Of a stretch of 64,000 bases of DNA, positions 9,296 to 18,826 are shown in pieces; positions within the stretch are counted from its first letter, which is position 1; each line of letters starts with the position of its first letter. Below the pieces are notes generated by a model, which did no database searches, was not told the DNA's origin, and saw only the letters and a list, made by a program, of their open reading frames with translations. A program made the position numbers and the translations under genes. Source of the DNA: DATDIC01 sp963777625 (lineage in GTDB: Bacteria; Pseudomonadota; Alphaproteobacteria; Acetobacterales; Acetobacteraceae); the NCBI GenBank assembly GCA_963777625.1, contig CAVZRO010000013.1, forward strand, positions 73,823 through 137,822, in the 5' to 3' direction.

Positions 9296-10629
9296 TCATC
9301 CCTTGTAGTACCGCTCCGCCCCCCGCACCGCCTCCTTGATCGCCGAATCCGGCGACGCCGCGCCGGTCACCGCCTTGGCGAACATATCCACCAGTATCCA
9401 GTTCTCCAGCACCGCGCCGGCAGCGGCCGTAATCGGTCCCTTGTAACCGTCGTAGTACGGCGTGGACATCGCCTCGCGATACACCGCGATCTTCGGGTCC
9501 GACGCCCATACGCTGCTGGCCGCATAGGCTTTCAGCGGTTGCGACCAGTAACCCAGGCAGCCGGTCAGCCATGGGTCGTACTGCGGCGCCTCCATCATGA
9601 AGCGCAGATATTCCTTCGCCGCATTCGGGTATTGCTGTAGCGGAACAGCATCGCGTTCAGCGTCAACGCGGCTTCCGGTGGCGCCGGTGCCACCCCCATC
9701 GGCATCACCGCGTGATTGGAATCCGCCGCCATCGCCTGCATGGCCGCATCGGGGGAATTCTTCAGCACGTAATAGATCGACACGCCGTTCTGCGTCAGTC
9801 CGATCTGTCCCGCCGCAAACGCCTTGTTGTTGCTGGCGCCGTCCCACGACATGGTGCCGGAGATCATCGTCGGCTGCATCTCCCGCGCGTATTCCACCGC
9901 CAACCGCGTCTCTTTCGAATCGAGCGCCACCTTCCCCTGCTCGTCCACCAGAGACCCGCCATGCGACCATAGCAGCCAGTTGGCATAGCCGGGCGCATCG
10001 CCCACCGCGTGGCTCAGCGCAAACCCGCACGGATGGCCAGTCTTCTTCAGGCTCTGGCACAGCTTCAGAAATTCATTGAGATCGTTCGGAATCGTGTCGT
10101 ACCCAGCCTCCTTCACCCAGGAGGTGCGATACACCGCGGGACCGGTCGAGCCGCCCATCGGCAACCCGATCCAGTCATTGCTGTTCCATTTCTTGCCATA
10201 GATCTCGGCCAGCCTGTACCAGCCGCCATAGCGCGCTCCCAGATACTCGGCCAGGTCGGTCAGTTCGACAATCTTGCCCAGGAACAGATGCGGGTCGGGG
10301 CCGAACGCGATGATGATATCCGGACCCGCGCCGGTGTTGGCGGCGATTGCCGTCTGCGTCGGCATGTCCGGCCAGTTGACGAAATCCAGCCGCACCGGCA
10401 CGCCGGTGGCATCGGTGAACCGTTTGCTGTTGGCCCGAAAGATCGTTTCATCCGGATCGACAAACTTGGTCGGGCGCAGCACGTGCAGCGTGGCCCCCTT
10501 CTCGATCGGATAGGACGGGGGCTTCACGTCAGCTACCGGAACAGCGGCGCCGGCCCGCGCCCCCGGCAGCGCCGCGGCCAGCAGGCCGGCACCAGCCCCG
10601 AGCGACTGGCGGCGAGTAATCGATTTCAT
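9296..10629 (-). pseudogene. ABC transporter solute-binding protein (sugar type, family 1), frameshifted
   Basis: The N-terminal block (9595-10629) starts MKSITRRQSLGAGAGLLAAA, a twin-arginine signal peptide, and continues as a periplasmic extracellular solute-binding protein. At about 9638 the frame changes. The remaining 110 codons (QYPNAAKEYLRFMMEAPQYD onward) are in another frame and give the expected C-terminus. Restoring one A (TACAGCAA to TACAAGCAA) would rejoin them as YKQYPNA. A good ribosome site (GGGAGAAGAAG) precedes the ATG. It is the last gene of a unit with the LLM oxidoreductase and the hydrolase. No permease or ATPase is adjacent, so the substrate is unknown. Confidence 0.8.
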
Positions 10630-10664
10630 CTACTTCTTCTCCCGGAAAGCCTGCGCGGCCGCCT

Positions 10665-11900
10665 CTACTCCGCCGCGACCCGCCGCAAGTCGCGCGAATA
10701 ATCGATACCCACCGGCGCGTCGGCCTCGAACGGGCTGTTCAGCCCCAGCGACTTGCCGTGCTCGCGGATCGCCGGCATCACCTCCTGGCACAGCAGCCGG
10801 ATGCAGGTGCGGGTGTCCTCCGGGCTTACGGTGCCGTCGTTCGCCCACAATCCCATGATGCCCGGCCTTGTCTGCTCGATCAGCGTCTTCAGCCGCGGGA
10901 TCACCGTATCCGGAGTACCGGCGATGATCATGGTGCTGGCGAGCTGCTCCTCGAAGCTGGGCGATCCGCGCGGGTTCTTCGCCCGCCCCACCGCGAACTC
11001 CACAAAGTTGCGCCGCCCCGAAGGCGAGAAATAACCCGATGGGTTGGCCCACACCGGATGCGCCAGCCCGGTGAACTCGCCCTGCATCCACATGAACTGC
11101 CGCGCGTTCTTCAGCGCCTTCTCCTCGTTGTCCGACACATGCACGCGGATCAGGTAGCCGAAATTCTCCGGCCCGGCGGTGTAGCCCACCTCCGCCGCGG
11201 ACTTGGAATACAGGTCCCAGATCGTCTTGGTGGCATCGATCGAGGTGTTCAGCGCCACATAGGGATACCGCTTCTTCGCCGCCCAGATCACGGTTTCCTT
11301 GGAAAGCACGCCAGGGATCCACACCCGCGGATAGGGCTTCTGCAGCGGCACCGCCCACGGGTTCACCACCCGGTGCTGGTAATGCGTGCCCTCCCAGCGG
11401 AACGGCCCCTGCTGCGTCCAGGCCTTCACCACCAGATCGTGCGCTTCCTCGAACCGTTCGCGGTTGTAGGCCGGGTTCACCCCGGTCGCCAGTTGCTCCT
11501 GTCCGCCGCCGCGCACGAAACCCGACACCAGCCGACCCTTGGAGATCATGTCGATCATCGCCAGCTCTTCCGCCAGCCGCACCGGGTTTTCCGCCAGCGG
11601 CAGCGGATTGCCCAGCAGCACGATCTTCACCCGCTTGGTCACCGCCGCCAGGATGGAGGCGAACACGTTGCACTTCGCCTGCATGCAGAACGGCGCATTG
11701 TGGTGCTCGTTCAGCATGATACCGTCGGCGCCGCATTCCTCGGCGTAGATGTAGTCCTCGATATACTGGTTGTACAACCGGCTGCCGGCCACCGGGTCGA
11801 AATGCTTGTTGGAGAAGGTCAGCGCCGTGGCGCCGTAATCCAGCCCCTCCTTCGCGTCATAGGCCGACATCGGCTGCTCGGTGAAATACATCAGGTGCAT
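10665..11900 (-). CDS. LLM-class flavin-dependent oxidoreductase
   Basis: This 411-residue protein of the bacterial luciferase-like TIM-barrel family starts MHLMYFTEQPMSAYDAKEG. It carries AEECGADGIMLNEHHNAP, typical of FMN/F420 monooxygenases with the EHH motif, and the phosphate-binding segment GRLVSGFVRGGGQE. By family it oxidises a small organic compound using reduced flavin. It sits between an alpha/beta hydrolase (27 bases upstream) and a solute-binding protein (35 bases downstream), so the trio is likely a catabolic operon importing and breaking down one substrate. The substrate cannot be read from sequence. Confidence 0.85.
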   Translation of the reverse strand: MHLMYFTEQPMSAYDAKEGLDYGATALTFSNKHFDPVAGSRLYNQYIEDYIYAEECGADGIMLNEHHNAPFCMQAKCNVFASILAAVTKRVKIVLLGNPLPLAENPVRLAEELAMIDMISKGRLVSGFVRGGGQEQLATGVNPAYNRERFEEAHDLVVKAWTQQGPFRWEGTHYQHRVVNPWAVPLQKPYPRVWIPGVLSKETVIWAAKKRYPYVALNTSIDATKTIWDLYSKSAAEVGYTAGPENFGYLIRVHVSDNEEKALKNARQFMWMQGEFTGLAHPVWANPSGYFSPSGRRNFVEFAVGRAKNPRGSPSFEEQLASTMIIAGTPDTVIPRLKTLIEQTRPGIMGLWANDGTVSPEDTRTCIRLLCQEVMPAIREHGKSLGLNSPFEADAPVGIDYSRDLRRVAAE

Positions 11901-11927
11901 GGTATGCTCCGTCGGTCGGTGCGACCG

Positions 11928-12713
11928 TCAGCTCGCGGTCACGAATGATACGACAAGCTTCGCCAGCTCATCGGGTTTCTCCATATCCACGAAATGCCCG
12001 CAGGCCGGCACCAACTCCAGCCGCGCCTGGCGCAACGCTTTCACGTAGATATCGGCAGCACTCCGCGGCACAATGCGGTCCTCATCGCCCCACACCACCA
12101 ACGCCGGCGATCGCACCCCGCCCAGCAAATGCGGCAGCGTCTGGCTGTACATGTATGGTTTCCACGCCACCCGGAAGCACATCTCGCGGGCGATGTCCCA
12201 TTGTTCGAGCTGATCGGTGGACACATCGCCGTAAACCCGATGGAACGCCTCCGGGTCGTGGAAGCCCGCCTGCGGATACGCGACATAGCTGACAATCGCC
12301 TGGTCCATTATGTCGCCCTGCGGCGGCTTCACCCCGTGCGCACCGACCAGCACCAGCCGACCGAATTGTCGCGGCGACAGGCTCGCCATCTCGGCGGCGA
12401 TCCAGCCGCCAAACCCCAACCCCAGCAGCGCGCAGTCCGTCACGTCCAGTTCGGCCAGCAGCCATTGATGCATCGCCGCCACGTCGCGCACGCTGCGCAT
12501 CCAGGTGGGCCGTTCCGAGCGGCCCCAGCCGGGATGATGCGGCAGCAGCACATCGAACTGTTCCGCCAGCCGGTCATACAACGGCAGCCGGTCGAGCGTG
12601 CCGATATCGTGGTGCAGCACCAGCAGCTTCCGGCCCTGCCCCGCCCGGAGCAGATGCATCCGGCTTCCGGCAACCTCGGTCGCCGTCTCCTTCCAGGCCG
12701 CGCCCGCCGCCAT
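11928..12713 (-). CDS. alpha/beta-hydrolase-fold protein lacking the usual nucleophile serine
   Basis: The 261-residue product has the alpha/beta-hydrolase layout: HHPGWGRSERPTW after the oxyanion strand, then the nucleophile elbow, VVWGDEDRIVP with the acidic residue, and CGHFVDMEKPDE with the histidine. At the elbow, where the family has G-x-S-x-G, the sequence reads LLGLGFGGW, so the serine position is glycine. I chose the ATG at 12713 because GGGGGAGAGCGG precedes it; an in-frame ATG 60 bases upstream has no such site. It may be a non-hydrolytic member (lyase or decarboxylase type) or inactive. It is co-oriented with the LLM oxidoreductase. Confidence 0.8.
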   Translation of the reverse strand: MAAGAAWKETATEVAGSRMHLLRAGQGRKLLVLHHDIGTLDRLPLYDRLAEQFDVLLPHHPGWGRSERPTWMRSVRDVAAMHQWLLAELDVTDCALLGLGFGGWIAAEMASLSPRQFGRLVLVGAHGVKPPQGDIMDQAIVSYVAYPQAGFHDPEAFHRVYGDVSTDQLEQWDIAREMCFRVAWKPYMYSQTLPHLLGGVRSPALVVWGDEDRIVPRSAADIYVKALRQARLELVPACGHFVDMEKPDELAKLVVSFVTAS

Positions 12714-12826
12714 CCGCTCTCCCCCTGTGAACGCTGTCAGCCACGATACCCATCGGTAGCCTGCTTTGTCCAACCGCCGGCAAAGACCAGGCGGAAGCGC
12801 TGTCGGTCAAACGCCGATCACCGACC

Positions 12827-14101
12827 TCACGACGCTCTTGCCGGCAGTGCCGAGCGAAACTGGTGCGACCAGTAAACCAGTTGCGCCGGAATGCGTCCCA
12901 GCTTGCCCCCGGCGAAAGGCAATCCGTCGCCAAACAAGCGCCAGCGATCGTCACCCTCGGTGATTGCATCCGCAATCAGTCGGCCGAACGCGGATGTCAG
13001 CGTGACACCCAGGCCGCCAAAGCCGGTCGCATACCAGACATTCGGCGCAACCTGGCCGATCACCGGGATTCGATGCCGTGTCATCGGCATCATCCCGCCC
13101 CACGCAACCTCGACCTTCGCATCCTTCAGCGCCGGATAGAATTGCACCATGTCCCGTTTCAGAAGCGCCGCGATCTTCGGCGGGGACGGCTCCCAGGCCA
13201 GCACTCGCCCACCCCAGAGAACCCGCGTGTCGGCCAGCGGACGATAATAATTCGTGGCTGTCTGGTTATCGAAAATCGCGTACGGCACGCGGATCGCGTC
13301 GCGCAAATGCGGGCCGAGCGTTTCGGTCGCCATGACGAACGTCGCAATCGGGATGGTAGCCCGCGACAACGACCGTTCCAGCCCGCCAATATAGCCGCCG
13401 CAGGCGATGACGATATGTTCGGCACGGATGCGCCCTTGCGCGGTACGCACCTCATGCCGGTCGGCGCGTGCAGCAATCCCTCGCGCCCGGGTTTCCTGGA
13501 AGATCTGTCCACCGCGTTCCACACAGGCCCGTGCAAGACCAAGATTAAGATTGAGCGGATGTACCGCTATCGTGGTCCGCACGAACAGCGCGTCGGTATA
13601 CCGATCGGTCGACAGTGCCTCCCGCACCCGCTCACGCGGCCAGTAATCGAATTGCACACCGAAATTCTCCGCCATGAACTCGCGGAATTGCAGAAGATTG
13701 TCGCCATGCCCGGCAATATTGCAGCGCAGTGCGCCCTCCTGGTTGGGGCCGCAGGCGATCGCGTAGTCGGCGATGCGTTGCCGCACCAGGTTAAGCCCGA
13801 GCTGCGCCACTTTCTGTATTTGCCGCGCGCGCTCGCGCCCGACCCGCTCCACCAGCAACTCATATCCCTTGGAAAAACCCTCCGAGGCGAAGCCGCCGTT
13901 GCGGCCGGACGCGCCCCAGCCGATCCGGTTCGCTTCAATAAGCGCGACCGAACGGCCGCGCTCGGCAAGATCGAGCGCGGTCGCACAACCCGCCAGCCCG
14001 CCGCCGATAACCAGCGTCTCCACCTCCAGATCCCCGTCGAGCGACGGATACTGGCTCGGCTCGGACAGCGTGCGGGCGTAGTAGCTATCGACGTAGTCCA
14101 T
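12827..14101 (-). CDS. FAD-dependent amine oxidase, gamma-glutamylputrescine oxidase-like
   Basis: This 424-residue DAO-family flavoprotein has the dinucleotide motif GGGLAG in residues 30-40, EANRIGWGASGRNGGFAS just after, and the C-terminal FAD-binding stretch WYATGFGGLGVTLTSAFG. The ASGRNGGF motif is typical of PuuB-like gamma-glutamylputrescine oxidases and related amine oxidases. It starts 4 bases after the polyamine-type binding protein gene, so it very likely oxidises what the transporter imports. No glutamylpolyamine synthetase (PuuA) is in the window, so the exact substrate form is unproven. Confidence 0.85.
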   Translation of the reverse strand: MDYVDSYYARTLSEPSQYPSLDGDLEVETLVIGGGLAGCATALDLAERGRSVALIEANRIGWGASGRNGGFASEGFSKGYELLVERVGRERARQIQKVAQLGLNLVRQRIADYAIACGPNQEGALRCNIAGHGDNLLQFREFMAENFGVQFDYWPRERVREALSTDRYTDALFVRTTIAVHPLNLNLGLARACVERGGQIFQETRARGIAARADRHEVRTAQGRIRAEHIVIACGGYIGGLERSLSRATIPIATFVMATETLGPHLRDAIRVPYAIFDNQTATNYYRPLADTRVLWGGRVLAWEPSPPKIAALLKRDMVQFYPALKDAKVEVAWGGMMPMTRHRIPVIGQVAPNVWYATGFGGLGVTLTSAFGRLIADAITEGDDRWRLFGDGLPFAGGKLGRIPAQLVYWSHQFRSALPARAS

Positions 14102-14105
14102 TCGG

Positions 14106-15158
14106 TCAGCGCAGCAGCCGCGTCCAGATCTTCTCGCGGATATCGAGGGCGGCCTTCGGGCAGTCGTGGGTGGGCCGCAGCAGCGCGGCGACCGCGGGCG
14201 AAATGTTGATCGCCGGGTCGGCTTTCATGTCTTCCGTCAGATACGCGTCGGCACCGCTGATCGTGTTGTTGTAGCCGGTAAAGTTGGACGCTTCCGCCGC
14301 ATTCTTCGGATCCATCATCCAGTTCAGGAACTGTTTGGCATTGTCGATGTTCCGCGCGCCGGTGGGGATGGCAAGATTGTCACCCCACAGATTGATCCCT
14401 TCCTTCGGGAACATATAAACCAGCGAGGGCCGCTTCTTGTGAGCACGATGGAACGACCCGTTCCACATCTGCTGCATCGCCACTTCGCCGCTGGCGACGC
14501 GATCCACGGTGCCTTCCGAGTTATACAGCTTCACCGCCGGCTTCTGCTTTTCGAGCAGCGTCAGGACATTCTGCGCCTGCTGCGGCTCCGTCGTGCAGAT
14601 ATCATAGCCGAGATAGAATTCGGCCGCCGAAGTCACCTCGCCGATATCCTTGAGCATGCCGATCTGTCCGACGAATTCCGGGCGCGGCTCGAAAATCTCT
14701 TTCCAGCTACTCTCCAGCTTCGTCCCCGCCGGCAGCTTCGCCGAATCATAGGCGATCGCCGTCATGCCCCACATATACGGAACCGAATAGGCGCGATCCG
14801 GGTCGAAATCAGGATGATCGAACGGCTTGCCGACATTCTTGAAATTAGCGAACCCGCCGGCATCGATCTTCATCAGCAGCTTGTCGCGGATCATGCGCTG
14901 GACGGTCGGTCCGGTCGGCACCACAACATCGTAACCGCCGCCGCCCGCCTGGATCTTCGCCAGCATCGTCTCGTTGGAGTCATACGTATCGAGCGTCACC
15001 GCGATCCCGGTCTCTGCCGTGAAGCGCTTCAGCAGGTCCGGCGGCATGTAGTTGGACCAGTTATACAGGAACAACTGCTTGCCCTCCGCGCGCGCGGGCC
15101 TGTGCAAGGCTCCCGCGGCAAGCCCGATCGCTGCCAGCCCGAAACTGCGTCTTTTCAT
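14106..15158 (-). CDS. potD: spermidine/putrescine-type periplasmic binding protein
   Basis: The 350-residue product has a signal peptide (MKRRSFGLAAIGLAAGAL, cleavage near ARA-EG) followed by QLFLYNWSNYMPPDLLKRF, the hallmark N-terminus of PotD/PotF binding proteins. A ribosome site GGGAGC lies before the ATG. It delivers polyamines to the PotB-PotC permeases encoded just upstream. Operon order is potA-potB-potC-potD-amine oxidase, all leftward and tightly packed. Confidence 0.9.
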   Translation of the reverse strand: MKRRSFGLAAIGLAAGALHRPARAEGKQLFLYNWSNYMPPDLLKRFTAETGIAVTLDTYDSNETMLAKIQAGGGGYDVVVPTGPTVQRMIRDKLLMKIDAGGFANFKNVGKPFDHPDFDPDRAYSVPYMWGMTAIAYDSAKLPAGTKLESSWKEIFEPRPEFVGQIGMLKDIGEVTSAAEFYLGYDICTTEPQQAQNVLTLLEKQKPAVKLYNSEGTVDRVASGEVAMQQMWNGSFHRAHKKRPSLVYMFPKEGINLWGDNLAIPTGARNIDNAKQFLNWMMDPKNAAEASNFTGYNNTISGADAYLTEDMKADPAINISPAVAALLRPTHDCPKAALDIREKIWTRLLR

Positions 15159-15187
15159 GTCACGTGCTCCCTGCCAACTGATTGCGC

Positions 15188-15976
15188 CTATCGGTCGCGG
15201 CGCGCGAAGATGTACGAACTGCCCAGCAGCACGGCCGAAAGCACCACCAGAAGCGAGGATATCGCGTTCACCTCGGGCGTGACGCCCATACGGACCATGC
15301 TGAAGACATAGACCGGCAACGTGGTCGATCCCGGACCGGACACGAAATAGCTCACCACGACATCGCCGAGCGACCCGACAAAAGCCAGCATCGCACCCGA
15401 CGCGATGCCCGGCCAGAGCAACGGCAGAAGAATACGACGAAACCCGGTGACCGGCCGTGCGCCGAGATCGGATGCTGCTTCGGACAGCGACGGATCCAAT
15501 CCTTGCAATCGGGCGCGGATCGGCAGATAGGCGATCGGAATCGCGAACACCGTGTGGGCCAGCATCAGACTGATCAACCCGAGCGGCAGTCGGATGGCGA
15601 CGAACAGCAGCAGCATCGAAATCGCCGCAACGATATCCGGCACAATCAGCGGCAGCCCGATCAGCACCTCCACGACGCCTTGCCCGCGGAATCGCACACC
15701 GCTGGTGCCAAGCGCGGCGAGCCCGGCAATCACCGTGCCCAGCGTTGTCGCCACACAGGCGACCACGAGCGAAACGCCTGTCGCATGCAGCATGTCGTGG
15801 TCCGTGGCGACCGCACGGTACCAGCGCAGGCTGGCACCGGACCAGCCGCTGAGCGCCGAATCGGCGCCGTTGAACGAGAGTACGATCAGCACCAGGATCG
15901 GGCCGTACAGGAAGCACAGCACCGCCCATCCGGCCCATTGCGCGACGCGGAAATGGAACAGCCGTGCCGGGGTCAT
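15188..15976 (-). CDS. potC: polyamine-type ABC transporter permease
   Basis: The 262-residue inner-membrane permease has about six membrane segments and the EAA loop near LSEAASDLGARPVTGFRRIL, which contacts the ATPase. Its start MTPARLFHF overlaps the stop of potB by ATGA. The C-terminal part (SVRMGVTPEVNAISSLL in the FSMVRMGVTPEVNA region) matches PotC/PotI. It pairs with PotB to form the channel. Confidence 0.9.
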   Translation of the reverse strand: MTPARLFHFRVAQWAGWAVLCFLYGPILVLIVLSFNGADSALSGWSGASLRWYRAVATDHDMLHATGVSLVVACVATTLGTVIAGLAALGTSGVRFRGQGVVEVLIGLPLIVPDIVAAISMLLLFVAIRLPLGLISLMLAHTVFAIPIAYLPIRARLQGLDPSLSEAASDLGARPVTGFRRILLPLLWPGIASGAMLAFVGSLGDVVVSYFVSGPGSTTLPVYVFSMVRMGVTPEVNAISSLLVVLSAVLLGSSYIFARRDR

Positions 15977-16860
15977 CAGGGGCGCGCTTCCGCCCGGCGG
16001 CGGAATACCAAGTGATGCAGCCAGAGCGCGACCAGGACCATGGCAAGCAAGGTGAACGACAGCGCCGCGCCGAATGGCCAGTTGCGCGCATCGCCGAATT
16101 GCTCCTGGATCAGGCTGCCGATCATCATCGACTTTCCGCCGCCCAGCAGCTCCGGGCTGACGAACGCACCGAGACAGGGAACGAACACCAGGATCAGGCC
16201 GCCGACGATGCCGGGCATCGACAGCGGCAGAATGATGCGGCGGACCACGCGCAATTGACCGGCCCCGAGATCGTAGGCGCATTCGATTAGCCGCCGGTCG
16301 ATCTTCTCCATGCTGACATAGATCGGCAGCATCATGTACGGCAGGAACGAGTAGACCAGGGCGATCAGCGTCGCCGCCGGGGTGTACAGAATATTGATCG
16401 AGGCATGAGCGAAACCGATCGCATGCAACCCCCGATCGATCACGCCGCCGTTGCGCAGCAGCAGAATCCAGGCGTAGTTGCGCACCAGCAGATTGGTCCA
16501 GAATGGCACCGTTACGATCATCAGCAGAAGCGTGCGGCGCCGGGCCGGCTGAAACGCCATCCATATCGTGGTCGGCAGCGCCAGCAGCAGCGTGAGTATC
16601 GCGGTTGCCGCCGCGAGCGTGAACGAGCGCAGGAAGATGCGAAGATAGTCGGTGTTGACCGCGAGATTATTGAACAGGTCGCGTTCGTAGATGAATTGGA
16701 CATAGGCCTCGACGGTATGGTGCCCCCAGAGAACGCCGCCGTCCTCGCCACGCTGCAAGGTGGAGACAAACGCCATGATGCCGAGCGGCACCACCAGCAG
16801 ACCAACCAGCGCCACCACGGCCGGCGAAACCAGCAACAGGCGCGGCTGTTCCCGCTTCAT
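15976..16860 (-). CDS. potB: polyamine-type ABC transporter permease
   Basis: This 294-residue inner-membrane permease starts MKREQPRLLLVSPAVVALVG, the first membrane segment. It has the PotB/PotH stretch FWTNLLVRNYAWILLLRNGG and the EAA loop IECAYDLGAGQLRVVRRIIL. It overlaps potA by 4 bases upstream and potC by ATGA downstream, so the transporter is made as a coupled unit. Confidence 0.9.
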   Translation of the reverse strand: MKREQPRLLLVSPAVVALVGLLVVPLGIMAFVSTLQRGEDGGVLWGHHTVEAYVQFIYERDLFNNLAVNTDYLRIFLRSFTLAAATAILTLLLALPTTIWMAFQPARRRTLLLMIVTVPFWTNLLVRNYAWILLLRNGGVIDRGLHAIGFAHASINILYTPAATLIALVYSFLPYMMLPIYVSMEKIDRRLIECAYDLGAGQLRVVRRIILPLSMPGIVGGLILVFVPCLGAFVSPELLGGGKSMMIGSLIQEQFGDARNWPFGAALSFTLLAMVLVALWLHHLVFRRRAEARP

Positions 16861-17954
16861 GTCGTCAACACCCGGATCGACCCGGGCGGCAGCATCACCG
16901 AGGCGGCGTCGCCGATGGCGAAACGCGGCCTGGCCCCATCCCGGTTCTGCTCCCGGATGCGCAGGCTTTCGCCGCCCGGAAGCACCAGCCGAAAGATCGT
17001 GTCAGTGCCTTCATAGACGATCTCTTGCACCCGACCGGTCACCGGGCCTGTCGCGGAAAGCTGCGCGCGCTCCGGGCGTATCGCCAGCGTGACGGAAAAT
17101 CCTTCCTGCCCCGCGTCGGCAGCCTCCAGCGTCACCCCGCATGCCAGGCGGTAGCGATTTCCTCCCAGTGCCTCGGCGCGCAGGAAATTCGTCTCGCCGA
17201 TGAAATCAGCGACAAAGCGCGCCGCCGGCCTTTCGTAGATATCCTGCGGCGAGCCGATCTGCAGAATGGAGCCAGCGTTCATTACCGCCAGCCGATCCGA
17301 CATCGTCAGCGCCTCGCGCTGATCGTGCGTCACGAAGATGAACGTGATCCCGGTTTCGCGCTGCAACCGCTTGAGCTCGGATTGCATTCCGACCCGCAGC
17401 TTCTGGTCGAGCGCGGAAAGCGGCTCGTCAAGCAACAGCACACGCGGATTCTTCGCCAATGCCCGCGCCACCGCGACTCGCTGCTGCTGGCCCCCGGACA
17501 GTTGCGCCGGCCGCCGATCCCCGAGCCCCTGGAGCTGCACGAGGTCGAGCATTTCCTCCACCCGCGCCACCACGCGGCGCTTTGGCCAGCGATCCATCTC
17601 CAGCCCGAAGGCAATGTTCTGCGCCGCCGTCATGTGCGGGAAAATCGCGTAGCTCTGAAATACCGTGTTCACCGGCCTTTTGTGCGGCGCCAGCCCATCG
17701 ACGCGTTGGCCATAGACACTGATGCTGCCCCGATCGAGGCCGATGAAACCGGCAATCGCCCGCAGCAACGTCGTCTTGCCGCAGCCGGACGGTCCCAGCA
17801 GGGTGAAAAACTCATTCGGTTCGATGGCGAGCGAGACATCGTTCAGCGCAGCGACCGAGCCAAAGCTCTTGCTCAATCCCCGGCACAGGACCGCTGCCCC
17901 CGATCCGATGGGCGCGGCCGAAATCGGCGGGGCGGGGCGCGGAAAAAGCTTCAC
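16857..17954 (-). CDS. potA: polyamine-type ABC transporter ATP-binding protein
   Basis: This 365-residue ATPase has Walker A GPSGCGKTT, the signature LSGGQQQR, Walker B VLLLDEP, and a C-terminal TOBE-like domain from about residue 285. These features place it with PotA/PotG of the Fe3+/spermidine class. The start I give is a GTG (KLFPRPAP follows); its ribosome site is weak, so the true start may be further inside. It is the first gene of the pot operon and diverges from a GntR regulator. Confidence 0.9.
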   Translation of the reverse strand: MKLFPRPAPPISAAPIGSGAAVLCRGLSKSFGSVAALNDVSLAIEPNEFFTLLGPSGCGKTTLLRAIAGFIGLDRGSISVYGQRVDGLAPHKRPVNTVFQSYAIFPHMTAAQNIAFGLEMDRWPKRRVVARVEEMLDLVQLQGLGDRRPAQLSGGQQQRVAVARALAKNPRVLLLDEPLSALDQKLRVGMQSELKRLQRETGITFIFVTHDQREALTMSDRLAVMNAGSILQIGSPQDIYERPAARFVADFIGETNFLRAEALGGNRYRLACGVTLEAADAGQEGFSVTLAIRPERAQLSATGPVTGRVQEIVYEGTDTIFRLVLPGGESLRIREQNRDGARPRFAIGDAASVMLPPGSIRVLTT

Positions 17955-18094
17955 CTGCTGGTCCGGATTGGTTTAATTTGGCTCCGGCAAACCTTGACAC
18001 GCCCAGCATCGCCGTCAAGTACCGAATCTCGCCATGGGATGTCCTGACTCTCGCGCGGTTATCGCAATTGGTCGTCTAATCCAAGAGGAATGCC
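17955..18094. promoter_or_regulatory. divergent promoter region between potA and a GntR regulator
   Basis: This 140-base space separates the two divergent genes. It holds TTGACA at 17994-17999 on the plus strand and its mirror TTGACG at 18018-18013 on the minus strand. The result is an inverted TTGAC...GTCAA pair that could be overlapping -35 boxes or an operator. The -10 boxes are weak. AAGAGGAA just before 18090 is a good ribosome site for the TTG start of the regulator. Control of the pot operon by this GntR protein is inference from position. Confidence 0.35.
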
Positions 18095-18811
18095 TTGATC
18101 AGGCCCGTCAGTTCCGTCGCATCACGCCGCAGCGCCCGGAATCGCGCGCGCCGACAGGCGGCCGAACTTCTCGCCACGTTGGAACATCACATCGACGAGG
18201 GCCGGCTCCGTCCCGGTGAAAAGATCGCCACCGAGCGTGAACTTGCCAGTCAGTTCGGCGCCTCCCGCACCGTGGTGCGCAATGCGCTCGCCCAACTGCA
18301 CCGGGCGGGAAAGATCGCCCGCCGAGTTGGCCACGGCACCATCGTGCTGGCGCCGCCGGACAGTGACCCAGCCCTGCCGCTGCTCGATACCAGCCCGACC
18401 GAGCTTCTCGAATTCCGCCTCGCCCTGGAACCCAGCCTCGCGGAAGCGGTGGTCCTGAACGCCAGTGCGCGCGACATCCAGAAAATATGGGACTGCGTGG
18501 AAGCCGGCGATGCCGCCGATAGTTGGCCGGAGTGGGAGGAATGGGACCGTGCATTCCACGTCAGCGTGGTCGCGGCCACGCATAATCGGCTCGCCATCGG
18601 ACTCTATCAGGCGATCGTCGCAATTCGTCACGAACAGCCCTGGTTGCGCCTGAAACAAGGGCATACAGACGCCCAGCGCTGGCAATCCTATCTGGAGCAG
18701 CATCGGCGCGTGGCCGAGCGCATCGCCGCGCGGGATGCCAAGGGCACCGCCGATGCGCTCCGCGACCATCTCATGAAAGTGCGCATCAAGATGCTCGGCA
18801 CCGACAGTTGA
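18095..18811 (+). CDS. GntR/FadR-type transcriptional regulator
   Basis: The 238-residue protein has an N-terminal winged helix (KIATERELASQFGASRTVVR, residues about 43-62) and a C-terminal helical FCD ligand domain that starts near TELLEFRLALEPSLAEAVV. The start is a TTG codon with AAGAGGAA about six bases before it; no in-frame ATG fits. Regulators of this class usually repress a neighbouring catabolic operon until a small organic acid or similar ligand binds. The divergent pot/amine-oxidase operon is the obvious target. Confidence 0.85.
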   Translation: MIRPVSSVASRRSARNRARRQAAELLATLEHHIDEGRLRPGEKIATERELASQFGASRTVVRNALAQLHRAGKIARRVGHGTIVLAPPDSDPALPLLDTSPTELLEFRLALEPSLAEAVVLNASARDIQKIWDCVEAGDAADSWPEWEEWDRAFHVSVVAATHNRLAIGLYQAIVAIRHEQPWLRLKQGHTDAQRWQSYLEQHRRVAERIAARDAKGTADALRDHLMKVRIKMLGTDS

Positions 18812-18826
18812 GGCAATTCCGCCGCG

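Noticed and set aside
10758..11948. A 396-codon plus-strand frame opposite the LLM oxidoreductase
   Set aside because: Low-complexity Arg/His text with no start context; it mirrors a well-supported gene.
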